Position numbers and translations under genes: made by a program. DNA of 44,197 nt from Clostridium sp. AM49-4BH. Lineage in GTDB: Bacteria > Bacillota > Clostridia > Lachnospirales > Lachnospiraceae. Location of the stretch: assembly GCF_003478335.1 (NCBI RefSeq), contig NZ_QUFB01000024.1, positions 1 to 44,197 of the forward strand. The letters run 5' to 3'. Below the pieces are notes generated by a model. The model was not told where the DNA came from. It was given only the letters and a program-made list of their open reading frames with translations, and made no database searches. Below, in pieces: positions 9,155 through 17,176 of this stretch. The number at the start of each line of letters is the position of its first letter. The stretch's first letter is position 1.

Positions 9155-9399
9155 TTTGTCCTCATTTCCGCACACATGCTATTCTGACAAATTTATACCA
9201 CGTGTGCAAATATATAAATCTGCCGACTCAGATAGATGCTGTAATTCAAAGTCGAGTTTAACCACTACTGCACCTACCCGCCATTGTAAAAAGCCATCCC
9301 TATAGTAACAGATTCCGCAAAAAAAATACCATCCTTTTCCCATTGCAAAAAGATGGTATTTATAATCTTCCTATAGCGATAAAGATATAATCTAAGGAC
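9155..9399. other. Intergenic stretch upstream of argJ
   Basis: No gene is seen between the argJ start and the 69-bp repeats. The stretch contains the terminator at 9318-9360 described separately. A clear argJ promoter was not identified. Confidence 0.5.
9318..9360 (-). terminator. Intrinsic terminator downstream of the secreted protein gene
   Basis: Inverted repeat AATACCATC / GATGGTATT (9325-9333 with 9352-9360). On the minus strand it is followed by a run of about eight Ts. It ends the transcript of the 540-residue protein gene and its repeat tail before argJ. Confidence 0.85.
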
Positions 9400-9645
9400 A
9401 TGTACTTACCACAACTAGTCAACTTAATCACAGTTTACTCTTAAAGCGTACATCGCCATAGGCAATGCATGTACTTACCGCAACTAGCCAACTTAATCAC
9501 AGTTTACTCTTAAAGCGTACATCATCATAGGCAATGCATGTACTTACCACAACCAGTCAACCTGATCACAGTTTACTCTTAAAGCATACATCGTCATAGG
9601 CAACGCATGTACCTACCGCATACTAGTCAACTTGATCGCAATTAC
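9400..9645 (-). repeat. 69-bp tandem repeats (three full copies plus the gene end)
   Basis: Three consecutive 69-base units (9400-9468, 9469-9537, 9538-9606) differ at only a few positions. A fourth, partial copy (9607 to about 9645) is the 3' coding end of the adjacent secreted protein gene. On the minus strand each unit carries a copy resembling the last ~10 codons and stop of that gene plus its immediate flank. No spacers are present, so this is not a CRISPR array. Confidence 0.9.
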
Positions 9646-11235
9646 CCGATCGACCTTATAAGTGCATTTCGAATATTTACAACCGGAAAATACTGTATAT
9701 AAATATTGTCCATATACCATACTTCCACAGGCTCTTGGTGGAATTGTAGTCTTCTTCGTATACGCTTTTTTTGCCACACCGCCTGACGCTGCCGGTGTCG
9801 AAAATGCAGGCTTATAGGTGCGAATTTGGGACAAATAGCCGGACTGTTTGTTGTTTGACTGAGAACTTCTCACCACATACATATAACCATTCGCGTCAAA
9901 GGATACGGCTCTCGTTCGATTTGGCATTGCCATATAATATTTACGTGTCAACGATACTGCACCTGTTGTATTGGTTTGTACTACATAGCCATACATTCTC
10001 GTTGCAAGCTTCGAATTATAAGCTCCAATCCATAATACATGATCTCTGTATGCCATATAAGAACCATTTGTTGCTATGGAATAAGTTTCATCAAACGCAG
10101 CTAATTCCGTGTATGAGTTCCCTGACGCTACCGCTTTTGAGATCATCTCATATGAAAAACGAACAACTTTTTTCCCTTGTGTCAGCCACACATTCTTGCC
10201 ATCATACGCCATTGCATTAATTTTTGTCTTATTTGGCATAACCAACGTCGTAATATATGATTTTGAAGACCGGCTTAATACGTAGATGACAGATTCATCC
10301 TCTCCATTATATGCGTATGCCGATACAAGCATATAGGCACCTGCTGCGCAGCCTCCTTGTGGAAACATTCGATTATTGGCGAAACCTGCTACGTTGGTTG
10401 TTTTCATCCCTGGTATAGCAAAGCTTTTCGTATAGTTTGCTTTACGCAAAAATGCATATTTCTTATATGCCGGAGACTTCTTAAACTTTGCTGTGCTGGA
10501 ATACTTTCTTGCACCTTTCGATGTCGCACTTACCGTTATAGTCTTAGCAGCGTAGGCTTGCGAAAGCTCTCCTTCTACCGGAAGACCATTGGCATTCAAA
10601 GTGTAGGCAGATATCTTAAAGTAATAAGTTTTATTTTGCTCTAAAGATTTTTTAACATATTTGCAAGTACCGGGATTCGTAATTGTTTTTGTTCTTGTAT
10701 ATGTCCCTGTCTTGCTTGTCGCATAGTAAATATAATATCCGCTCGCATCTTTTTGTTCTGTCCAATATAACTTGACGCGCTTAGAACCACCTTTGATCTG
10801 TGTTACCTGTGGCGCTATCGGCGCGGTTACTTCTGTAACCTGTGGTGTTGCACTAGGTTCTACTGTAGCCTGCGGTGTGTTGCTCGGCACTGTCGTTGGC
10901 TGCTCACTAACCTGCGGTGTGTTGCCCGGCACTGTCGTTGGCTGCTCACTAACCTGTGGTGCATCATCTGGTTTTGCGGTTGGCTGCCCACTAACCTGTG
11001 GTGCATCATCTGGTTTTACAGTCGGCTGTCCACTAACCTGTGGTGTGTCATCCGGAACTGCACCCGGCTCTTTCGTAATCTGGGGGCTGGATGCCGGATC
11101 TAATTCTGTCTGTGGCGTGGCACTTGACCCTACTCCTGAAGATGCTTCATCTGCAGAAATATGCATGCTATTTGCTGCATACGTCCCGCTCACTATTAAT
11201 GCTGCTGATAATACAAATGATAATAATCTTTTCAT
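9613..11235 (-). CDS. Secreted protein: Pro/Thr-rich repeat stalk, Fn3-like domain and propeller-like C-terminus
   Basis: A 540-residue exported protein of unknown function. It has a signal peptide (1 to about 21-28, MKRLLSFVLSAALIVSG), a low-complexity stalk of PQVS-containing repeats (about 40-145), a fibronectin type III-like domain (about 150-230, with the GYYIYYATSKTGTY stretch typical of such domains in clostridial surface proteins) and a 300-residue C-terminus with repeated Gly-Tyr-Met-Tyr-Val-type strands suggestive of a beta propeller. No LPXTG anchor or SLH domain was seen, so it may be released or held by the propeller. GAGGAA lies 12 bases before the ATG. The gene end is duplicated in the downstream 69-bp repeats. 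Confidence 0.8.
   Translation of the reverse strand: MKRLLSFVLSAALIVSGTYAANSMHISADEASSGVGSSATPQTELDPASSPQITKEPGAVPDDTPQVSGQPTVKPDDAPQVSGQPTAKPDDAPQVSEQPTTVPGNTPQVSEQPTTVPSNTPQATVEPSATPQVTEVTAPIAPQVTQIKGGSKRVKLYWTEQKDASGYYIYYATSKTGTYTRTKTITNPGTCKYVKKSLEQNKTYYFKISAYTLNANGLPVEGELSQAYAAKTITVSATSKGARKYSSTAKFKKSPAYKKYAFLRKANYTKSFAIPGMKTTNVAGFANNRMFPQGGCAAGAYMLVSAYAYNGEDESVIYVLSRSSKSYITTLVMPNKTKINAMAYDGKNVWLTQGKKVVRFSYEMISKAVASGNSYTELAAFDETYSIATNGSYMAYRDHVLWIGAYNSKLATRMYGYVVQTNTTGAVSLTRKYYMAMPNRTRAVSFDANGYMYVVRSSQSNNKQSGYLSQIRTYKPAFSTPAASGGVAKKAYTKKTTIPPRACGSMVYGQYLYTVFSGCKYSKCTYKVDRVIAIKLTSMR
10864..11031 (-). repeat. Four 14-residue coding repeats in the secreted protein stalk
   Basis: Residues 69-124 are four 42-bp units of the form (G/E)QPT-x-x-P-x-(D/N)-(A/T)-PQ-(V/A)-(S/T), flanked by degenerate copies. 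Units 1-2 (KPDDAPQVS) and 3-4 (VPxNTPQ) form two similar pairs, suggesting stepwise duplication. The stretch probably acts as an extended cell-wall spacer whose length can vary. Confidence 0.85.
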
Positions 11236-11430
11236 AAATTCTATATTCCTCTTTTCTTTTTGGATGAAAATGTTGAAGACTCTGTAACACTTTCATCTGT
11301 TTTTGTAAATATTTCTTCGCCGTCTTTCAACCGCTCCTACCACATTTTCCCTTATATTAACGCTGTTTTTTGTCATTTATATGTTAGCTTTTTCACAGAA
11401 AAGTGACAATTTCGACAAATCATCCATACC

Positions 11431-11470
11431 AAAAAAGAGGTACCACAGAAAATTTCTGCAATACCTCTTT
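11431..11470 (-). terminator. Terminator of the alpha operon (after rplQ)
   Basis: Long inverted repeat on the minus strand (AAAGAGGTA ... TACCTCTTT with inner GCAGAAA/TTTCTG) followed by six Ts, about 22 bases after the rplQ stop. The region 11236-11430 upstream of the secreted protein gene holds no gene, and no convincing promoter was found there. Confidence 0.85.
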
Positions 11471-11491
11471 CTATTAAGAGCAATATTAAAA

Positions 11492-12034
11492 TTATACTAA
11501 CTCAATGAGTACCTGCATAGCAGCATCACCCTTACGCTGACCAATCTTCACGATACGGGTATAACCACCATTACCATTGCGCTCAGCATACTTTGGTGCA
11601 AGATCATCCAAAACAAATGCTGCAACATCAACAGTCTTAGTACCACTCTTGCGTCCCTGCATCTCTGCCGGAACCTCAGTGATGTTGTAAAGAACCTTCT
11701 GCATCTTTCTACGAGCATGCAGTCTGGATGGCTGATCCTTTCTGATCTCCTTCTCTACTTCATCAAACTGTGTTACCTTCTTACCATCAACGACTTCTTT
11801 CACACGCTTACCATCTTTGTCCTTGCGGGCAACCTTAGCAGTAACGGTTACAGTGTCGTAATTATTGCATTCCTTAACACCCAGAGCAATGATTCCCTCT
11901 GCGATTTTACGAATCTCTTTTGCTTTTGCCTCAGTAGTAACAATGCTGCCATGATACAACAAATTTGTCACCTGATTGCGAAGCAAAGCTTTTCTCTGGC
12001 TGGAAGTTCTTCCAAGTTTTCTATAGCCTGCCAT
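11492..12034 (-). CDS. rplQ: Large ribosomal subunit protein bL17
   Basis: Binds 23S rRNA near the exit-tunnel side of the 50S subunit. The N-terminus [18 protein letters not shown] is the family signature. At 180 residues it is about 60 longer than the Bacillus protein: a charged insert around residues 65-125 ([14 protein letters not shown]...) separates the N- and C-terminal parts. An enlarged L17 of this kind is, as far as I recall, usual in Lachnospiraceae. Last gene of the rpmJ-rplQ unit, 16 bases after rpoA, with GGAGG upstream. Confidence 0.95.
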   Translation of the reverse strand: MAGYRKLGRTSSQRKALLRNQVTNLLYHGSIVTTEAKAKEIRKIAEGIIALGVKECNNYDTVTVTAKVARKDKDGKRVKEVVDGKKVTQFDEVEKEIRKDQPSRLHARRKMQKVLYNITEVPAEMQGRKSGTKTVDVAAFVLDDLAPKYAERNGNGGYTRIVKIGQRKGDAAMQVLIELV

Positions 12035-12050
12035 TGTGCTTACCTCCTAA

Positions 12051-13010
12051 TTATTCATCTCCCAAGTTCAAGGAAAGACCTAACTCCTTAAGCTTAGACA
12101 ATACTTCTTCCAAAGATTTACGTCCAAGGTTTCTAACTTTCATCATGTCTTCCGATGTACGGTTGCAAAGTTCCTCAACAGTGTTGATTCCTGCTCTCTT
12201 CAAGCAGTTGTATGAACGAACGGAAAGCTCTAATTCATCAATATTCATTTCCAACACTTTGTCTTTGCTATTCTCTTCTTCAGCCGCAATAACCTGAATA
12301 CGAGAACTCTTATCAGATAGATCAATAAATGATCTCAAGTGATCGGATAACACCTTTGCAGCAAGACTTACTGCATCACTTGGCTCAATTGTACCATCTG
12401 TAAATACATCTAATGTCAGCTTATCATAATCTGTAATCTGACCAACACGAGTATTCTCAACCTTGATATTAACTCTCTCTACCGGAGTAAAGATAGAATC
12501 GATTGCGATAACATTGATCGGTAAATCTTCACGTTTGTTCTTATCAGAACTTACGTATCCACGACCATTTACAATTGTCATCTCAATGTAAAGTTTGCAG
12601 TCAGGACCACCACTCAATGTAGCAATCACCTGATCCGGATTCATGATCTCGATATCAGAATCCACCTGAATATCAGACGCTCTGACCACACCCTCGCCGG
12701 AGGCCTCGATATAAGCAGTCTTGACCTCATCGGTCTCACTGTTATTCTTGATTGCCAGACTCTTGATGTTCATAATAATCTCAGTAACGTCTTCCTTCAC
12801 ACCAGGAATTGCTGAAAACTCATGACCAACTCCGTCAATACGAATATGACTAACTGCTGTACCCGGCAATGATGAAAGCATGATTCTTCTCAGAGAATTT
12901 CCAAGAGTTGTACCATAACCACGCTCCAATGGTTCTACTACAAAACGTCCATATTTCTTATCTTCTGAAATATCTGCAATCTTAATATTTGGTTCTTTAA
13001 AATCAAGCAC
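12051..13010 (-). CDS. rpoA: DNA-directed RNA polymerase subunit alpha
   Basis: Alpha subunit, 319 residues. The N-terminal dimerisation domain (about 1-230) contains the typical [18 protein letters not shown] stretch. The C-terminal domain (about 250-319) includes [16 protein letters not shown] and the [10 protein letters not shown] helix that contacts UP elements and activators. The start is GTG at 13010, fixed by GGAGG 8 bases upstream. Co-transcribed with rpsD and rplQ. Confidence 0.98.
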   Translation of the reverse strand: MLDFKEPNIKIADISEDKKYGRFVVEPLERGYGTTLGNSLRRIMLSSLPGTAVSHIRIDGVGHEFSAIPGVKEDVTEIIMNIKSLAIKNNSETDEVKTAYIEASGEGVVRASDIQVDSDIEIMNPDQVIATLSGGPDCKLYIEMTIVNGRGYVSSDKNKREDLPINVIAIDSIFTPVERVNIKVENTRVGQITDYDKLTLDVFTDGTIEPSDAVSLAAKVLSDHLRSFIDLSDKSSRIQVIAAEEENSKDKVLEMNIDELELSVRSYNCLKRAGINTVEELCNRTSEDMMKVRNLGRKSLEEVLSKLKELGLSLNLGDE

Positions 13011-13058
13011 TCCCAGTACCTCCTTTTGGGGTTCAATGCTTACCTGATCTGCGAGTTA

Positions 13059-13652
13059 TTATTTAGAATACAACTCGACGATAAGCACTTCATTTACAGG
13101 AACATCAATCTGCTCTCTTGTTGGGATTTCCTTAACGACACCAGAAAGCTTCTCATGATCTGCCTCAAGCCAATCAGGAACAAGACGGCCATCTGTTACT
13201 TTAAGGATATCCTTATATCTCTGAGCTCCTTTGTGCTTCTCTTTGATTTCGATCACATCACCCGGCTTAACTTCATATGATGGGATGTTTACACATTTAC
13301 CATTTACTAATACGTGCTTATGACCTACGATCTGACGAGCTTCTTTTCTTGTACGACCATATCCCATACGGAACAATACGTTGTCCAAACGAAGCTCTAA
13401 AAGAATAAGAAGGTTCTCACCTGTTGTACCATATTTTAATTTCTGTGCCTTTGCAAAATCATTTCTAAATGGTTTCTCTAATACACCATAAATAAATTTT
13501 GCTTTCTGCTTCTCTTTTAACTGAAGTCCATACTCGCTAGGCTTTCTTCCCTGTCTAACATTTCTGTTGGACTTTTTGTCAATTCCTAAGAACTGTGGAT
13601 CCAAGCCAAGAGTTCTACATCTCTTCAATACTGGCGTCATATCTCTTGCCAT
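13059..13652 (-). CDS. rpsD: Small ribosomal subunit protein uS4
   Basis: Primary 16S rRNA binder that starts assembly of the 30S body. It is 197 residues with an S4 RNA-binding domain (about 90-155, [20 protein letters not shown]). It lacks the N-terminal zinc cysteines of C+ paralogues. In enterobacteria S4 represses its own operon by binding the mRNA ahead of rpsM. Here rpsD lies in the same operon position and an unusual structured segment lies ahead of rpsM, so a similar feedback is possible but unproven. Confidence 0.97.
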   Translation of the reverse strand: MARDMTPVLKRCRTLGLDPQFLGIDKKSNRNVRQGRKPSEYGLQLKEKQKAKFIYGVLEKPFRNDFAKAQKLKYGTTGENLLILLELRLDNVLFRMGYGRTRKEARQIVGHKHVLVNGKCVNIPSYEVKPGDVIEIKEKHKGAQRYKDILKVTDGRLVPDWLEADHEKLSGVVKEIPTREQIDVPVNEVLIVELYSK

Positions 13653-13708
13653 GTCATTTTCCTCCTATAATAATTAATCATCAATTCATTGTCATATAAA
13701 AATGCAAA

Positions 13709-14107
13709 TTATACACGACGACGCTTTGGCGGTCTACATCCATTGTGTGGAACCGGTGTCACGTCTCTGATGCTTGTTACGTCAATACCACATGCAGACA
13801 ACGCACGGATTGCTGCCTCACGACCTGAACCAGGTCCTTTTACCATAACATCTACAGATGTTAAGCCGTGTGGGATTGCTGCCTTAGCTGCAGTCTCTGC
13901 TGCCATCTGTGCTGCATAAGGAGTGGACTTCTTGGATCCTCTGAATCCTAATCCACCTGCGCTTGCCCAAGAGATTGCATTTCCTTCTGCATCTGTGAGC
14001 GTAACGATCGTATTATTAAAGGAAGACTGAATATGTGCCTGTCCATGTCCGACATTTTTCTTGACACGCTTCTTGCCTGTCTTCTTTACAACTTGCTGTT
14101 TAGCCAT
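13709..14107 (-). CDS. rpsK: Small ribosomal subunit protein uS11
   Basis: Platform protein of the 30S subunit that contacts the Shine-Dalgarno helix region. It is 132 residues with the conserved core [15 protein letters not shown] and a basic C-terminus ([11 protein letters not shown]). ATG 14107 was chosen because GGAGGG lies 7 bases upstream; a TTG two codons earlier is a poorer start. Between rpsM and rpsD, as in other Firmicutes. Confidence 0.97.
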   Translation of the reverse strand: MAKQQVVKKTGKKRVKKNVGHGQAHIQSSFNNTIVTLTDAEGNAISWASAGGLGFRGSKKSTPYAAQMAAETAAKAAIPHGLTSVDVMVKGPGSGREAAIRALSACGIDVTSIRDVTPVPHNGCRPPKRRRV

Positions 14108-14149
14108 TGTCAAACCCTCCTGTTAGAATTTGTACATACTTACTTATTA

Positions 14150-14518
14150 TTATTTCTTCTTATTTGCGACAGTACGCTTTGGACCCTTGCGAGTTCTAGC
14201 ATTTGTCTTTGTCTTCTGTCCACGAACAGGAAGACCTTTTCTATGACGGATTCCTCTGTAGCATCCGATTTCCTGCAGTCTCTTGATGTTCATCGCGATT
14301 TCTCTACGAAGATCACCTTCCACTGTCTGTGTCTCATCGATCACACTGCTAATACGCTTTACTTCATCATCAGTAAGATCCTTAACACGAGTGTCAGGGC
14401 TTACATTAGCCTCTGCTAAAATACGGTTGGAACTAACTCTACCGATACCATAAATATAGGTAAGTCCGATCTCAACACGCTTGTCTCTTGGTAAGTCTAC
14501 ACCACTAATACGTGCCAT
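14150..14518 (-). CDS. rpsM: Small ribosomal subunit protein uS13
   Basis: Head protein of the 30S subunit, touching the P-site tRNA and bridging to the 50S. It is 122 residues and begins [20 protein letters not shown]. The helix-two-turn-helix core and the basic C-terminal tail ([15 protein letters not shown]) are intact. GGAGG precedes the ATG by about 13 bases, longer than usual in this window. Its upstream region is the long structured stretch at 14540-14908. Confidence 0.97.
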   Translation of the reverse strand: MARISGVDLPRDKRVEIGLTYIYGIGRVSSNRILAEANVSPDTRVKDLTDDEVKRISSVIDETQTVEGDLRREIAMNIKRLQEIGCYRGIRHRKGLPVRGQKTKTNARTRKGPKRTVANKKK

Positions 14519-14539
14519 GTGTACTTTACACCTCCGTTA

Positions 14540-14908
14540 TTTTTTGTTTTGAAAAATAGATACATGATTTTGCAGTAAAATTACTGCACAGCCGCTTTAA
14601 ACTGTAATCCTATTGCATAGACGTCCTCCAAAATCTCTGCCACAATGAATCCGCATACGCGAACCGCAGTGTATTCTTACGCTGCACAGAAATCATCGGG
14701 TTGCCTGCGAAATGGCAACCGGTACTACGCCGCAGTCATCAATCTGCCATGATAGGACCGACATGGATGAAATGACGCATCCTTGCTTTGTTTCCAAAGC
14801 TTGCCGAAGTGGTTAATCACTCCACCTACAATGTCATCGCATCTGTAAATGCGATAATGAACAGAAAGCAAGTCTATCTCGTGAGCAGGTCTATCGCCTG
14901 CCTCCTAA
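14540..14908 (-). ncRNA. Candidate structured RNA between rpmJ and rpsM
   Basis: About 390 bases without a convincing reading frame separate two genes that are usually adjacent. On the minus strand it contains many perfect hairpins: CAGG/CCTG (14886-14900), ATCGCA/TGCGAT (14836-14855), GCTTTG/CAAAGC with a 4-base loop (14785-14800), GGTTGCC/GGCAACC (14699-14720) and GCAGTA/TACTGC (14572-14587). It also has two good ribosome sites without a real gene: AGGAGG directly after the rpmJ stop, and GGAGG with 6-base spacing before ATG-CAA-TAG (14618-14610). It is transcribed from the rpmJ promoter. I do not recognise a known Rfam family. A ribosomal-protein-binding leader is one possibility. Confidence 0.5.
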
Positions 14909-15022
14909 TTAGCCCTGTCTCTGCTTATGACGTGGGTTCTCACAGATAACTCTGATACGACCCTTTCTCTTGATGACCTTACATTTTTCGCAAATCGGTT
15001 TTACTGAAGATCTAACTTTCAC
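14909..15022 (-). CDS. rpmJ: Large ribosomal subunit protein bL36
   Basis: A 37-residue zinc-binding 50S protein, [20 protein letters not shown]..., with the Cys-x2-Cys ... Cys ... His ligand pattern (C11, C14, C27, H32), so it is the zinc-containing form. The start is GTG at 15022, set by AGGAGG 8 bases upstream. First gene after a strong promoter at 15057-15085 and the head of the alpha-operon transcript. Confidence 0.95.
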   Translation of the reverse strand: MKVRSSVKPICEKCKVIKRKGRIRVICENPRHKQRQG

Positions 15023-15056
15023 AGCAATAACCTCCTTTCAATAAAGTCCATTGTCT

Positions 15057-15085
15057 ACTATATCATATACATTTCTTGGTTGCAA
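15057..15085 (-). promoter_or_regulatory. Promoter of the rpmJ-rplQ unit
   Basis: Minus-strand TTGCAA (15085-15080), 17-base spacer, TATAGT (15062-15057), placed 35 bases before the rpmJ GTG. The two hexamers and the spacing are identical to those of the S10 operon promoter at 29902-29930. Confidence 0.8.
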
Positions 15086-15121
15086 GTGGTTTTTTCGGGA
15101 ATTTCTAATTTTTTTCAATGT

Positions 15122-15163
15122 AAAAAAAAGACCACATGCGCATTGCTTGACACATATAGTCTT
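15122..15163 (-). terminator. Terminator of the adk-map-infA unit
   Basis: On the minus strand a 13-bp stem with G-U pairs (AAGACTATATGTG with CGCATGTGGTCTT) is followed by a run of eight Ts. It lies 21 bases after the infA stop and immediately before the rpmJ promoter. Confidence 0.85.
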
Positions 15164-15184
15164 ATTTTTCCAAAAGATCGCTGA

Positions 15185-15403
15185 TTATTTATCACGCCAT
15201 GTAATACGGCCCTTTGTCAGATCATACGGAGACATCTCCATCGTAACTTTGTCACCCGGCAAAATGCGGATGAAGTTTTTGCGAAGTTTGCCGCTAATAT
15301 GCGCTAATACCTGATGTCCATTCTCTAACTCTACCTTGAACATAGCATTTGGCAGCTTCTCGACAACGATTCCTTCAATTTCAATTACATCTTCTTTCGA
15401 CAT
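15185..15403 (-). CDS. infA: Translation initiation factor IF-1
   Basis: A 72-residue OB-fold protein that binds the ribosomal A site during initiation. The sequence [20 protein letters not shown] through [11 protein letters not shown] is the full family. The start at 15403 is supported by GGAG 6 bases upstream; an in-frame ATG at 15427 would add eight unrelated residues. In the adk-map-infA unit; a strong hairpin lies just upstream (15450-15480). Confidence 0.97.
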   Translation of the reverse strand: MSKEDVIEIEGIVVEKLPNAMFKVELENGHQVLAHISGKLRKNFIRILPGDKVTMEMSPYDLTKGRITWRDK

Positions 15404-15449
15404 TTCAAACTCCATTTCCTCGCACATTATGCGATTTTTATATTATGAT

Positions 15450-15480
15450 GTTGGGGACGAAAAATGTTTTTGTCCCCAAC
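15450..15480 (-). other. Strong hairpin between map and infA
   Basis: Perfect 9-bp inverted repeat GTTGGGGAC / GTCCCCAAC (15450-15458 with 15472-15480) with a 13-base A/T-rich loop. Neither strand has a U-run at the base, so it does not look like a terminator. It could be an mRNA processing or stability element between map and infA. Confidence 0.55.
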
Positions 15481-15521
15481 TGATGACACATATTGCAATA
15501 TAATATTCACACGCTATCGGA

Positions 15522-16286
15522 TTATGCAAGACCTTCTTTCCATGAAAAGATCTCCGGCTCTCCTTCAGTGATCAGGATCGTATTTTCGTAGTGTGCTGAC
15601 TTCATACTGTCAGTAGTAACTACCGTCCAGTCATCCTCAAGCACCCATACATCATAGTCACCTGCATTTACCATCGGTTCTATTGCAAGCGTCATGCCGG
15701 GACGCAGCTTTATACCTCGTCCAATCGGCTTAAAGTTTGGCACCTGTGGTTCCTCGTGAAGATTTCTTCCAATTCCATGACCAACCAGATCGCGCACAAT
15801 AGAAAATCCGTTTGCTTCTGCATAGTTCTGGATAGCTTTGGAAATATCGTACAAATGATTGCCCGCCTTAGCGTATTTGATTCCTTCAAAAAAACTCTGC
15901 TTTGTCACATCGATCAAAAACTGATCTTCTTCTGAGATCTGACCAACAGCATGCGTTCTCGCTGCATCAGAATGATATCCTTCATAGATTACGCCGGCAT
16001 CCAGGCTGACAATATCTCCCTCCTGCAAAATTCTCTTTTTGCTGGGAATACCATGGACGACCTCATCATTCACAGATACGCAAATACTCGCCGGATATCC
16101 GTTGTAGTTCAAAAAGGATGGGATGCATCCAAAACTACGGATCACTTCTTCTCCTTTACGATTGATATCCATCGTGCTAATGCCCGGACGAATAATCTTT
16201 GCCATTTCATCATGAACAATTCCCAAAATACGTCCGGCTTCTCTCATTTTTTCCAATTCATGCTCTGATTTAATTGTGACCGACAT
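15522..16286 (-). CDS. map: Methionine aminopeptidase, type I
   Basis: Removes the initiator methionine from nascent proteins. It is 254 residues with the metal-binding positions of the family visible: VSLDAGVIYEGYHSDAART (two Asp), GHGIGRNLHEEPQVPN (His) and AIEPMV plus a late Glu (HYENTILIT). It has no N-terminal SH3-like extension. It starts 31 bases after adk and is followed by infA, the standard Firmicute order. Confidence 0.97.
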   Translation of the reverse strand: MSVTIKSEHELEKMREAGRILGIVHDEMAKIIRPGISTMDINRKGEEVIRSFGCIPSFLNYNGYPASICVSVNDEVVHGIPSKKRILQEGDIVSLDAGVIYEGYHSDAARTHAVGQISEEDQFLIDVTKQSFFEGIKYAKAGNHLYDISKAIQNYAEANGFSIVRDLVGHGIGRNLHEEPQVPNFKPIGRGIKLRPGMTLAIEPMVNAGDYDVWVLEDDWTVVTTDSMKSAHYENTILITEGEPEIFSWKEGLA

Positions 16287-16317
16287 AATGTGCCTTCTTT
16301 CTAAATATTAATTTGAA

Positions 16318-16959
16318 TTAACCAATAACTGCAGCAATTGCCTTTGCAACACCCTCGATACCAAGTGTTCCGTCAATCTCGTGAAGGATTCCCTGCTCTT
16401 TATAATATGCGATAAGAGGTGCTGTCTGATCGTGATATACTTTCAATCTCTTCTTTACCGTCTCCGGCTTATCATCGTCACGCAGCTGAAGCTCACCACC
16501 ACATGCATCGCATTCGCCCTCTTTCTTAGGTGGGATGTTTACTGTATGGAAAGTAGCTCCACATTTTGCGCATACACGGCGTCCTGCCATACGATCAACA
16601 ATTGCCTGATCTTCCATTTCAATATCGATCGCATAATCCAACGCTGTTCCCTGCTCTTTTAATGCTGCTGTGAGCGCCTCTGCCTGAGGAATGGTTCTTG
16701 GGAAACCATCTAAAATATATCCGTCTTTGCAATCTTCTTTGCTCAAACGATCTACAACAAGATCACATACAAGCTCGTCCGGAACCAGCTCTCCGGCATC
16801 CATATATCCTTTTGCTTTTTTACCAAGCTCTGTTCCCTCTTTAATGTTCTGACGGAAAATATCGCCTGTAGAAATTGTAGGGATATGGTATTTCTCTACG
16901 ATTCCCTTTGCGTGTGTTCCTTTTCCTGCACCAGGTGCTCCCAACATAACAATCTTCAT
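16318..16959 (-). CDS. adk: Adenylate kinase
   Basis: Converts AMP and ATP to two ADP. It is 213 residues with the P-loop GAPGAGKGTHA (about 7-17), the AMP site and DGFPRTIPQA. The LID domain contains a zinc ribbon (CAKCG ... CDACGG), as in Gram-positive long-form enzymes. It has its own promoter at 17070-17098 and heads the adk-map-infA unit. Confidence 0.98.
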   Translation of the reverse strand: MKIVMLGAPGAGKGTHAKGIVEKYHIPTISTGDIFRQNIKEGTELGKKAKGYMDAGELVPDELVCDLVVDRLSKEDCKDGYILDGFPRTIPQAEALTAALKEQGTALDYAIDIEMEDQAIVDRMAGRRVCAKCGATFHTVNIPPKKEGECDACGGELQLRDDDKPETVKKRLKVYHDQTAPLIAYYKEQGILHEIDGTLGIEGVAKAIAAVIG

Positions 16960-17069
16960 ATATACTCTCCATTTCTGCGTGCGTCCCTGATTCTTTCGTT
17001 CTATTCTGTCATCCCTGCGTCACGCACGCTGACGCAGATGTGCTTTTATACGTATGCACGATTAAACCT

Positions 17070-17098
17070 ATAATAACGCAAAAGCAGCGCAGTTTCAA
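17070..17098 (-). promoter_or_regulatory. Promoter of adk-map-infA
   Basis: Minus-strand TTGAAA (17098-17093), 17-base spacer, TATTAT (17075-17070), about 110 bases upstream of adk. It lies between the secY terminator hairpin and adk. Confidence 0.75.
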
Positions 17099-17126
17099 CA
17101 CCCTTTTTACATTATTAAACATATAC

Positions 17127-17154
17127 AAAAGCGCCACCCGATTTTGGGTGACGC
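17127..17154 (-). terminator. Terminator of rplO-secY
   Basis: On the minus strand a 9-bp stem (GCGTCACCC / GGGTGGCGC, one wobble) with a 6-base loop is followed by a short TTTTGT tail, 23 bases after the secY stop. The U-run is short, so some read-through into adk is likely. Confidence 0.75.
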
Positions 17155-17176
17155 CTCAATTTTACAGATATTCTTC

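Noticed and set aside
9400..9645. Regular repeats that could suggest a CRISPR array
   Set aside because: The units are directly adjacent with no unique spacers, and the last one is part of a coding sequence; no cas genes are near.
10772..11287. A 171-codon plus-strand frame rich in CGV and TCG repeats
   Set aside because: It is the complement of the Pro/Thr repeat region of the secreted protein gene.
15450..15480. Terminator between map and infA
   Set aside because: The stem is strong but neither strand has a U-run, so it is listed only as a hairpin.
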